Below the pieces are notes generated by a model that worked only from the letters and a program-made list of their open reading frames with translations, was not told where the DNA came from and searched no databases. Below are positions 32,238 through 39,979 of a DNA stretch of 43,807 bases, piece by piece. Position numbers and translations under genes: made by a program. The stretch is from contig JBOFIT010000047.1 in assembly GCA_051650305.1 (NCBI GenBank), positions 1 through 43,807 on the forward strand, in the 5' to 3' direction. Numbering within the stretch: position 1 is the first letter of the stretch; each line of letters begins with the position of its first letter. Source of the DNA: JBOFDK01 sp051650305. Its GTDB lineage: Bacteria; Bacillota; Clostridia; Lachnospirales; Cellulosilyticaceae.

Positions 32238-33310
32238 GTGGTCTCACCCCCTGACTTTTTCTTAAGTTTAAGATTTCGAAGCGCTTCCCATTTCTTCTTT
32301 AGCCAGCTATAAGTAAGCTCTTGTTGCCCCATGAGCCCACGCCTGTAAAATAAAACCACCAGCATCAACAGCAGTGAAAAGACGACCATACGAAGTCCTG
32401 GTTTAAAGAACGGTATCGTCATACTTCCTAGCACCAATGGCTCATCCAAGAAGCGTAACCACTCTAAGCCGATGGTGACGAGAAATGCTGAAAGCACCGT
32501 CCCCGATATGCTTCCCATGCCACCCAATACGATAATCATCAGGAAGTTATACGTAAGGGTAAAGTAAAACTGCTTCGGATCTACTGTCCCAAGAAGTGCT
32601 GCGAAAAGGCCACCGCCTACACCTGCCATAAACGCACTCACCATAAAACTAATCATCTTATGCTTGAAAAGTGAAATCCCCATAGCCTCTGCCGCTACCT
32701 CATCTTCCCTGATGGCTTTAAACGCTCGCCCATAACTCGAATGAATAAGTAGTGCAAGTAAGATGACCATGATGATGGTAATCCCAAAACTCCACAGCAT
32801 ATTGGTTCGTGGTGGAATATTTTTAATCCCTAAAGACCCATTGGTGATGGTCTGCAAGTTGGTAAAGACAATACGAATAATCTCCGAAAATCCCAATGTA
32901 GCAATAGCCAGATAATCCCCTCTTAGCCTAAGAACAGGTGCCCCTATCAGGAATGCGATCCCCGCTGCGACGAAGCCTCCCAGTAAAAGTGCTACTACAA
33001 AAGGAAGCTGAATGCCCGCTATAGCAGGATGCATGGGCTCTAGATAAAACACCATGCCTCTCTCTGCCACTGGTACTGTAAAAATCGCCACACAGTATGC
33101 CCCTATGGCCATAAACCCTGCCTGCCCTAAGGAGAAAAGCCCTGTAAAGCCATTGACTAGGTTCATAGAAAGCCCAAGTATGGTATAGATCGCACATAAA
33201 TTCAACGTTCGCTTTAAGTAGCTATTCAGTGTACATTCACCTATGGCTACAAGTATAAGTACCACTGCCAGTAAGATTAAAGTGATGATGACCTTCTTCT
33301 TTTTATCCAT
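32234..33310 (-). CDS. livM: Branched-chain amino acid ABC transporter permease, LivM type
   Basis: 358 aa, with about nine to ten membrane segments. Motifs visible: GLSMNLVNGFTGLFSLGQAGF, LRLRGDYLAIATLGFSEIIR (the ATPase-coupling EAA-like loop) and GGMGSISGTVLSA. A basic cytoplasmic tail of about 45 residues follows the last helix. The gap to livH is three bases. Confidence 0.94.
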   Translation of the reverse strand: MDKKKKVIITLILLAVVLILVAIGECTLNSYLKRTLNLCAIYTILGLSMNLVNGFTGLFSLGQAGFMAIGAYCVAIFTVPVAERGMVFYLEPMHPAIAGIQLPFVVALLLGGFVAAGIAFLIGAPVLRLRGDYLAIATLGFSEIIRIVFTNLQTITNGSLGIKNIPPRTNMLWSFGITIIMVILLALLIHSSYGRAFKAIREDEVAAEAMGISLFKHKMISFMVSAFMAGVGGGLFAALLGTVDPKQFYFTLTYNFLMIIVLGGMGSISGTVLSAFLVTIGLEWLRFLDEPLVLGSMTIPFFKPGLRMVVFSLLLMLVVLFYRRGLMGQQELTYSWLKKKWEALRNLKLKKKSGGETT

Positions 33311-33313
33311 ACT

Positions 33314-34201
33314 TTACACCTTCTCTGCCACAGTTTCTCCCAGTAAGCCCGTAGGTCTTACTAGAAGGATCATAATGAGTAATACAAACGCTATGGCATC
33401 TCGGTATCCTGTCAGATCAGGTAACCATGCCACCAAGAGTACCTCTGTAAGGCCTAGTATAAAGCCACCTAGCACCGCACCTTTTACATTGCCGATACCA
33501 CCTATGACTGCTGCAATAAAGCACTTAAGCCCTGGCATAACCCCCATCATCGGCTGCACTTGAGGATACTTCATCCCCCACAAGATAGCCCCTATGGCTG
33601 CAAGGCCTGACCCGATGGCAAAAGTCGTAGCGATGACTTTATTAATCCGTATCCCCATCACTTGGGCGATTTCATAATCCCTGGATACAGCACGCATAGC
33701 CATGCCAATCTTTGTATGATTCAGTAGTACCAATAATAAGCCTAAGAGTACAAGGGTAACGATAGGTACCACCACATGGAGATACTGAATGGATACCCCG
33801 CCTACGACTAAAGGCTTTGTCATCATTTCAAAATCTGGAAAAGCTTTAGGCTTCCCAGAGAAAAGAAACGTCGCTAAGTTTTCCAGAAAGAAAGATACCC
33901 CTATGGCTGAAATCAAAAGTGATGTCTTCGGTGCATCCCTCAGTGACCGATACGCCGTCCGTTCAATAAGCACACCTAGTAAAGCTGTGGCTATAATGAC
34001 AAGTAAAAATGCCATATACCATGGCAAGTGAAAGACTGCTACCCCAAAGAAAGCAAAGTATGCTGCCATCATAAAAATATCCCCATGTGCAAAGTTAATG
34101 AGTCTCAAAATACCATATACCATCGTGTACCCAATCGCAATCAAGGCATAAAGACTTCCTACCATAACCCCATTGGCTATATACTGCATCCATCCATTCA
34201 T
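33314..34201 (-). CDS. livH: Branched-chain amino acid ABC transporter permease, LivH type
   Basis: 295 aa, about eight membrane segments. The start reads YIANGVMVGSLYALIAIGYTMVYG, then RLINFAHGDIFM, both diagnostic of LivH. The coupling loop MAMRAVSRDYEIAQVMGI and GGIGNVKGAVLGGF are present. GGAAGG precedes the ATG. Separated from livK by a gap that holds a stem-loop. Confidence 0.95.
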   Translation of the reverse strand: MNGWMQYIANGVMVGSLYALIAIGYTMVYGILRLINFAHGDIFMMAAYFAFFGVAVFHLPWYMAFLLVIIATALLGVLIERTAYRSLRDAPKTSLLISAIGVSFFLENLATFLFSGKPKAFPDFEMMTKPLVVGGVSIQYLHVVVPIVTLVLLGLLLVLLNHTKIGMAMRAVSRDYEIAQVMGIRINKVIATTFAIGSGLAAIGAILWGMKYPQVQPMMGVMPGLKCFIAAVIGGIGNVKGAVLGGFILGLTEVLLVAWLPDLTGYRDAIAFVLLIMILLVRPTGLLGETVAEKV

Positions 34202-34233
34202 TACATTCCTTCCCCCTTCCCCTTTATGTATAA

Positions 34234-34265
34234 ATAAATAGTAGGCGTATCCACCTACTATTTAT
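34234..34265. other. Stem-loop between livK and livH
   Basis: A perfect 12-bp stem (34234-34245 and 34254-34265) with an 8-base loop; no U-tract on the minus strand. A likely partial terminator or 3' stabiliser that raises binding protein over permease. Confidence 0.65.
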
Positions 34266-34279
34266 CCATTCATTGCTTC

Positions 34280-35437
34280 TTATTTTTCAATGGTTACGGT
34301 ATCGTAGTAGACGAATTTGCCATCTTTTACTGTCTTAATAATAGCCATATTCTTATCTGCATCCCCTTGATCCGTCATACTAATCATCCCTGTTACACCC
34401 GCAAAGTCTTTGGTTTCGGCAAGGGCATCACGTATAGCTTTAGGGTCAGCACTTCCTGCTTTTTCAATGGCTTTAATAACAATAAGGTAGGCATCATAGC
34501 CAAGGGCTGAAACAGCTGGCACGTTTTCTCTATCTGGGTACGCTGCTTTATAAGCATTGACGAATTTCTCTGTCTCCTCTGTAAGGGGTGCACTTTCATC
34601 AAAAAAGGTAGACATGACAGCACCTTCTACATCTTTGCCACCTACAGTGATAAATTCATTGGTCTCCCATGTGTCACCACCGATAAAAGGTGCCTCAATC
34701 CCTAGTGCCTTCGCTTGCTTAATGATAAGGGCTGACTCTGTAAAGTTACCTGGTGCAAAAATCATATCTGGTTTTTTATCCTTGATATTCGTAAGGATAC
34801 CTGAGAAGTCCTGGTCATTGGTGTTGTAATTAGCTACCTCCACGATACAGTCAGGGTCCCCTGTAAGAGCTGTGAATGCATCTACGAAATACTTAGCAAG
34901 GCCTACAGCATAATCGTTAGATACTTCTTGGATGACGGCTACTTTTCTTGCCCCATTTTTGTAGGCATAGTTAGCCATAACAGTCCCTTGGAATGGGTCT
35001 AGGAAGCATACACGGAAATAATACGGATTATCCTGCGTTACTAATGGATTGGTACAAGACGCTCCTACTGCTGGCACTTCATTACTCTTTACCAAGCTTC
35101 CTGCTGCGATAGAAAAACTAGAGCCCCATGAACCTAAGATAGCACTTACTTTTTCTTTTTCAATAAGACGTGCAACGGCTGTGGTTGCTTCTGCTTTATC
35201 TGATTTATTGTCTACGATGACAAGCTCTACTTTTTTACCTAGTACTTCTGGATACAGCTGATTGGCAATCTTCATACCTTCAACTTCCATTTCTCCCCCT
35301 GCTGCATTGGCACCTGTCAGTGGTTCATATACTCCAATGCGAATCACATCATCATTCGCCTTACTTCCTCCCGCGCATCCCACTAGTGACATGCTAAGTA
35401 ATGTGATACAAGCGATACAACTTATAAGTTTCTTCAA
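34280..35437 (-). CDS. livK: Branched-chain amino acid-type substrate-binding lipoprotein
   Basis: 385 aa from a TTG start at 35437. GGGGAG lies 6 bases upstream, and the TTG gives the expected KK-rich signal peptide; no ATG is available there. The lipobox is SLVGC with Cys21. The Peripla_BP_6 domain (about 32-380) begins IRIGVYEPLTGANAAGGEMEVEG, and VSALGYDAYLIV is typical of LivK. First gene of the livKHMGF operon. Substrates of this family range from Leu/Ile/Val to amides, urea and aromatic compounds, so the ligand is uncertain. Confidence 0.93.
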   Translation of the reverse strand: MKKLISCIACITLLSMSLVGCAGGSKANDDVIRIGVYEPLTGANAAGGEMEVEGMKIANQLYPEVLGKKVELVIVDNKSDKAEATTAVARLIEKEKVSAILGSWGSSFSIAAGSLVKSNEVPAVGASCTNPLVTQDNPYYFRVCFLDPFQGTVMANYAYKNGARKVAVIQEVSNDYAVGLAKYFVDAFTALTGDPDCIVEVANYNTNDQDFSGILTNIKDKKPDMIFAPGNFTESALIIKQAKALGIEAPFIGGDTWETNEFITVGGKDVEGAVMSTFFDESAPLTEETEKFVNAYKAAYPDRENVPAVSALGYDAYLIVIKAIEKAGSADPKAIRDALAETKDFAGVTGMISMTDQGDADKNMAIIKTVKDGKFVYYDTVTIEK

Positions 35438-35515
35438 ATAAATCTCCCCTTTTAGGACTTCTATCTCTCTATAAATATTCTTTTTCTCTGCAACTTATAC
35501 CAATTCTCCTTGCAT

Positions 35516-35552
35516 AAAAAAAGTCGAGAAGCATTTCTACACTTCTCGACTT
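35516..35552 (-). terminator. Intrinsic terminator of the chitinase gene
   Basis: 11-bp stem (35521-35531 and 35542-35552), 10-base loop, followed on the minus strand by seven T. Confidence 0.9.
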
Positions 35553-35570
35553 ACGTATTTTCTACTTTAC

Positions 35571-37016
35571 TTATTTAGCATGTGCTAAGACAACTTCATG
35601 AATAGCGTTTAGTAAACTTTTCTCTACAACTGGTGTATCATGAGCGATTTCCCAAATCATGATACCACCTACATTGTTAAGTGCCCACTCTGTCTTTGCT
35701 TTAATCGTTGGTATACCATTATAGTATACTTGTTTACCATCTATTGTAGCGATATCTTTGCCAAAGGCCGCTGGGTCTTTCTGAAGGATTTCTTCATAAG
35801 AAAGCCATAAAGGTCTTCCATAGAATGGTACACCTAATACAACTTTATGGCCTGGCATATGACGCTCATTCTTCCAGTAGCTTGCACAGCTTACTGCAAA
35901 GTTATAAGAAGAGTGACGGTCCCCATCACCACCATCATAAGCCATGACGTTGAACCAATCTACGCTATCGATGACTACTTGTGAATGTGCTGCTGCATCG
36001 TATTGGGTGATGCCATCAGCAGTCTTTCCACCTAATACTGCTGCTGTAAGAAGCATATTCTCTTTTCTTAAACCTTTATCTAAGTAACGCATTAAGTTTT
36101 CGTATTGCTTCGCACTCGGAGAACCTGTACGAGGGTGCTCCCAGTCCATATCTACACCATCAAAACCATACTGCTTAGCCATTGCTATAATTTCATTTGC
36201 AAGTTTCTGTGCTTTAGCATCTGTACTTGTCGCTTGTACAAAAGCATTTTCTAGTGGCACACCTTTGTATTCCCAGCCTCCTACTGCTAAAAGGACTTTC
36301 ACACCGTTTTTATGTGCTTCTCTTATAAGCTCCTTCGCTGTTTCTGGATTATCTAGTGGTAAAAGGCCTCCATCTGCTGTTGGAATCGCAAAAGAGTAGT
36401 TGATATGTGTAAGTTTATCATACTGCACTTCTTTTACTTTTTCTGGTTTCCAGCTTGGGAAGTACCCTACCACTTTTACATTTTTATCACCTTCACGTGG
36501 TATAAAGTCAGGATTTGGATCGGTACCACCACCGCCTCCGCCGATAAAGAGCCATACACCTGCTGCGTTATTCGCATCTGGCTTTTCATTTTGTGTCCAC
36601 CATTTCGCTTCAAAGGTCTTCCCATCATAAACGACGCGGTCACCTTTTACATACACTTTTCCAGCTTCCCATGTGGTTGTAGGCTGTGGGTCTGGGTCTG
36701 GTGTTGGATCTGGGTCCGGATCTGGATTTGGGTTTGGATCTGGATCTGGTGTTGGTGTCTCACCTACTACCTTCCATACCCCCCATTGATTGTTCGCATC
36801 TGGCTTTTCATTTTGTGTCCACCAGCTTGCTTTGAATGTTTTGCCATCATAAGTTACTTGGTCACCACCATGATAAATTTGTGTTGCACTCCATGCTTGT
36901 ACTGCCGCTACTGCTTGTGATACTGTCTGCGCCATAACACTTATGGGTGTCATAGCCACTGTGCATACCATGACGAGTGCCATGATATACGCTAAAATAC
37001 TTTTTCTTTGTTTCAT
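35571..37016 (-). CDS. Secreted GH18 chitinase with two chitin-binding modules
   Basis: 481 aa. A signal peptide (1-29, cleavage after VMA), a CBM5/12 module (about 40-86), a Pro/Asp-rich linker (87-113), a second CBM5/12 module (115-158), a Gly spacer and a GH18 domain (178-480). The catalytic motif DGVDMDWE holds Asp286, Asp289, Asp291 and acid/base Glu293. The two CBMs share WWTQNEKPDANN. It would hydrolyse chitin or related N-acetylglucosamine polymers outside the cell. GGGGGA precedes the ATG. Single gene with its own promoter and terminator. Confidence 0.96.
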   Translation of the reverse strand: MKQRKSILAYIMALVMVCTVAMTPISVMAQTVSQAVAAVQAWSATQIYHGGDQVTYDGKTFKASWWTQNEKPDANNQWGVWKVVGETPTPDPDPNPNPDPDPDPTPDPDPQPTTTWEAGKVYVKGDRVVYDGKTFEAKWWTQNEKPDANNAAGVWLFIGGGGGGTDPNPDFIPREGDKNVKVVGYFPSWKPEKVKEVQYDKLTHINYSFAIPTADGGLLPLDNPETAKELIREAHKNGVKVLLAVGGWEYKGVPLENAFVQATSTDAKAQKLANEIIAMAKQYGFDGVDMDWEHPRTGSPSAKQYENLMRYLDKGLRKENMLLTAAVLGGKTADGITQYDAAAHSQVVIDSVDWFNVMAYDGGDGDRHSSYNFAVSCASYWKNERHMPGHKVVLGVPFYGRPLWLSYEEILQKDPAAFGKDIATIDGKQVYYNGIPTIKAKTEWALNNVGGIMIWEIAHDTPVVEKSLLNAIHEVVLAHAK

Positions 37017-37034
37017 GTTTGTACTTCCCCCTTT

Positions 37035-37050
37035 TTGTATAATTGTACAA
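37035..37050. promoter_or_regulatory. Near-palindrome at the chitinase transcription start
   Basis: TTGTATAATTGTACAA is an inverted repeat with one mismatched pair. It lies 5 bases downstream of the -10 hexamer and could be a repressor operator. Confidence 0.4.
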
Positions 37051-37054
37051 CACT

Positions 37055-37083
37055 ATTATAATAAATTTAATGACTTTTTTGAA
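37055..37083 (-). promoter_or_regulatory. Chitinase promoter
   Basis: TTCAAA (37078-37083), 17-base spacer and TATAAT (37055-37060) on the minus strand. Confidence 0.6.
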
Positions 37084-37109
37084 TATTTTATATGTTACGT
37101 TTTAGCTAC

Positions 37110-37138
37110 AAAAAAAGATTGCACTATTTCATGCAATC
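37110..37138 (-). terminator. Terminator overlapping the end of glf
   Basis: GATTGCA/TGCAATC stem (37117-37123 and 37132-37138) with an 8-base loop holding the glf stop codon, then six to seven T on the minus strand. Confidence 0.85.
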
Positions 37139-38242
37139 ATTTTTTGTTGTTTCTTCTTCAGCTAGCTGGAGCGCTTTTTCAATCACCAAATGCATATCAT
37201 AGTACTGATACGCCCCTAGTCGTCCACCAAAAATAACCTTTTCTTCTTCAGTCGCTAATTCCTTGTACTTCTCGTAAAGTTGATTATTCTTATGATCATT
37301 AATCGGATAATAAGGTTCTTGACCTACTTCCCATGTCATAGGGTATTCTCTCGTTATAACGGTCTTTGGGCTTTCTGTGTATTCAAAATGCTTATGCTCG
37401 ATAATACGTGTATATGGAATCTCATATGCTGTATAGTTTACCACTGCATTACCTTGGTAGTTAGGTTGGTCTAGTACTTCTTCTTCAAAGCCTAGACTAC
37501 GGTACTCCAATGGTCCATATATATAATTATAATACTGATCAATCATCCCTGTAAAAATCACCTTATCGGCTAGGGATTCTAACACCTGGCGTTCTTTGAA
37601 GAAATCCACCCCAAGCCTTACTTCTACATTTTCTAGTAGTTTATCTATCAATACATTATATCCACCAATTGGAATGCCTTGATAGTTATCATTGAAATAA
37701 TTATTATCATAGGTAAATCGTATCGGTAAACGTTTGATAATAAACGCTGGTAACTCTGAAGCTGGTTTACCCCATTGTTTTTCTGTATAACCTTTGATAA
37801 GTATCTCATAGATATCTTTTCCTACTAAATTCATCGCTTGTTCTTCTAAATTTGTAGGCGTCTCCACATAGGATGTGCTCACTTGTTGCTGAATTTTTGC
37901 TTGTGCTTCTTCTGGTGTTTGCGTACCCCACATTTGATAAAAGGTATTCATATTAAAAGGCAGATTATAGAGTTTCCCTTCATAATGGGCCAATGGGGCA
38001 TTGGTATAGCGATTAAACGTTACAAATTGATTCACATAATCCCATACTTCTTTATTGTTTGTATGAAAAATATGGGCCCCATACTTATGTACATTGATAC
38101 CTTCTTTTTCTTCGCAGTAAATATTGCCCCCTGTATGGTTTCTTTTTTCAATCACCAAACATTTCTTTCCTGCTTTTGTCATCTCATGTGCAAACACTGC
38201 TCCAAATAAGCCTGCACCTACTATTAAATAATCATATGCCAT
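37124..38242 (-). CDS. glf: UDP-galactopyranose mutase
   Basis: 372 aa, the normal Glf length. It converts UDP-galactopyranose to UDP-galactofuranose with reduced FAD, for cell-surface glycans. The N-terminal FAD fold is LIVGAGLFGAVFAHEM; other hallmarks are RNHTGGNIYCEE, YGAHIFHTNNKEVW, TEKQWGKPASELP and the C-terminal FGGRLGAYQYYDMH. It follows the GT2 gene by 23 bases, so the two are probably cotranscribed in surface polysaccharide synthesis. Confidence 0.97.
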   Translation of the reverse strand: MAYDYLIVGAGLFGAVFAHEMTKAGKKCLVIEKRNHTGGNIYCEEKEGINVHKYGAHIFHTNNKEVWDYVNQFVTFNRYTNAPLAHYEGKLYNLPFNMNTFYQMWGTQTPEEAQAKIQQQVSTSYVETPTNLEEQAMNLVGKDIYEILIKGYTEKQWGKPASELPAFIIKRLPIRFTYDNNYFNDNYQGIPIGGYNVLIDKLLENVEVRLGVDFFKERQVLESLADKVIFTGMIDQYYNYIYGPLEYRSLGFEEEVLDQPNYQGNAVVNYTAYEIPYTRIIEHKHFEYTESPKTVITREYPMTWEVGQEPYYPINDHKNNQLYEKYKELATEEEKVIFGGRLGAYQYYDMHLVIEKALQLAEEETTKNDCMK

Positions 38243-38265
38243 CTCTTTAACTTGTTCCTCTCACA

Positions 38266-39288
38266 TTAATTAAATCCTATTTTCTTTTGCATGATATGAT
38301 AAATCTTAACGACTATCTTTCTACCTAATTTTCCTGGTGCATGAATGACCCACCCCAGAAGTCTCTTATACCGTAAGTTGACGTACATCGTGTAATGCTT
38401 ATCTCTCATCCCTTGCCATAGCATTTTCTTCTTCGCTAAATTCTCAGTACTACCTTCTTTAATAAGAAGTACACTGGATACGATACATATAAGCTCCAAA
38501 TAGCGATACATATACTGTCGCAATTCTTTTGGCATGATTGTTTCTAAATCATAAGCGTCAAATAAGATATTGTTGACTTTTAATTGTTGGTCAATACGTG
38601 AAATCATTATCTTTTCATTGACTGATTGATCCTCTCTCCCGATAAAATAATGATAGAAGTTGACGTCTAAATAATAAATCTTCTTGACGTGTGGTAATGG
38701 ATAGTACACATAGATACTATCTACATAAAACGTATGCTCTGGTAGCTTAACACCACAGTCTCTCAGCATCTGCGTACGGTAAATAACCGAATGCATCAAA
38801 ATATATTTATTCACATCGAATCGTTTGATGTCTTTCCATTCAAAGTAAGTATCTATCGGTAGTACATTTCTGTATTCCATAATTTTTTTATGGACGGCAT
38901 CTTGTTTATCATAAATGAAATTCGAAATCAGCATATCTAACTGCTTGGATTCCTGTAAACTTTCTTTTAAAAAAGCAATAATCTTCCGTAAAGCTTCTTC
39001 ATTCACCCAATCATCACTATCTACGACCTTAAAGTAGTGTCCTGTTGCATGTTCAATACCTGTATTAACCGCTGACCCATGTCCACCATTTGCTTTATGT
39101 ATCGCACGTACATGAGATGGGTATTCTTTCGCATAAGCATCCGCTATCTCCCTCGTATTGTCTTTAGTAGAACCGTCATTGACAATGAGTATTTCTATGT
39201 CATCGCCTCCTACCAATAAACTTTCGATACACTTTTTCATATAACTTGCTGAATTATAGCATGGTACTGCTACTGATAAAATCTTCAT
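38266..39288 (-). CDS. Family 2 glycosyltransferase
   Basis: 340 aa. The GT-A domain starts LSVAVPCYNSASYMKKCIESLL and has EILIVNDGS and the metal motif VVDSDDW. The C-terminal 100 residues are basic, ending in KIYHIMQKKIG, consistent with membrane association. Located before glf, it may transfer galactofuranose or another sugar to a surface polymer (inference). The acceptor is unknown. Confidence 0.92.
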   Translation of the reverse strand: MKILSVAVPCYNSASYMKKCIESLLVGGDDIEILIVNDGSTKDNTREIADAYAKEYPSHVRAIHKANGGHGSAVNTGIEHATGHYFKVVDSDDWVNEEALRKIIAFLKESLQESKQLDMLISNFIYDKQDAVHKKIMEYRNVLPIDTYFEWKDIKRFDVNKYILMHSVIYRTQMLRDCGVKLPEHTFYVDSIYVYYPLPHVKKIYYLDVNFYHYFIGREDQSVNEKIMISRIDQQLKVNNILFDAYDLETIMPKELRQYMYRYLELICIVSSVLLIKEGSTENLAKKKMLWQGMRDKHYTMYVNLRYKRLLGWVIHAPGKLGRKIVVKIYHIMQKKIGFN

Positions 39289-39337
39289 AATCGCTCCTAC
39301 TACTGTTCCTTTTTATTCATTGTCTATATTCGCCAAA

Positions 39338-39367
39338 AGACCAAAGCACTTTTTAGTACTTTGATCT
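39338..39367 (-). terminator. Terminator after the GtrA gene
   Basis: 13-position stem (39338-39350 and 39355-39367) with G-U pairs on the minus strand and a 4-base loop, followed by TTTTGG. Confidence 0.7.
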
Positions 39368-39393
39368 CTCGGTAGTTTATTTTCTTTTAAATA

Positions 39394-39978
39394 CTAATTG
39401 TTTTCTGGTTTTTCTTTAAAGATAATTTTAAAGATTGGGAAGAATACCCAGAATGATATTGCACAGTTGATAATCATTGTAATGATATCTGCTATAGTTA
39501 CACCTAGTGAATCCCCACAAAGTCCTATAAAGTATGTATAGATTGGTACTTTATATAACCCTTGTAACGCTGCCGCTGCTGTAGAAATAATAAGATATGC
39601 TACGACATACCAAGCTGCTGCTTTTTTGATATCACTATTGGATTTGAATGTTACATTACGTTGTACAAAGAAGTTAATAATTTGTGCAATACCTAATGTA
39701 ATCTGTACAGCTAAGAAGTACGCCAAACCACCGCCCCCACCGGCTGCTATGGCACCTCTTGCATAATCAAATACATAAAACGGACTACCATCAAGATTAC
39801 TTCCTACTTGTAAAAGCTGAAAGTTTGTCTCTATTAATGGGGTCATTTCAAAAGCAAACTTAAGTGCTGGCATCAAAACCATTTGCAATACTGTAATCCC
39901 ATTACTTACAATAAAAAACATAAGAAACTGTGCGAGCCCTGGATGTTTTTCACTAAAACTATTCCATGCTTTAACCAT
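39394..39978 (-). CDS. GtrA-family membrane protein
   Basis: 194 aa with four membrane segments (about 15-35, 74-95, 118-140 and 160-182) and the GtrA motifs QFLMFFIVSNGITVLQ and NFFVQRNVTFKS. Members help move lipid-linked sugars across the membrane or support cell-surface glycosylation. An extra extracytoplasmic loop (about 38-70) is present. GGGGGAT precedes the ATG, and the GH3 gene ends one base before it, so both are one operon. Confidence 0.9.
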   Translation of the reverse strand: MVKAWNSFSEKHPGLAQFLMFFIVSNGITVLQMVLMPALKFAFEMTPLIETNFQLLQVGSNLDGSPFYVFDYARGAIAAGGGGGLAYFLAVQITLGIAQIINFFVQRNVTFKSNSDIKKAAAWYVVAYLIISTAAAALQGLYKVPIYTYFIGLCGDSLGVTIADIITMIINCAISFWVFFPIFKIIFKEKPENN

Positions 39979-39979
39979 T

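Noticed and set aside
35438..35515. Promoter of livK
   Set aside because: I could not find a -35/-10 pair with acceptable spacing in the gap; the operon surely has one, but I cannot place it.
36405..36920. Long plus-strand open frame opposite the chitinase
   Set aside because: It is the antisense of the Pro/Asp linker and CBM modules; the Trp/Val/Ile-rich repeats mirror the linker, and there is no ribosome site.
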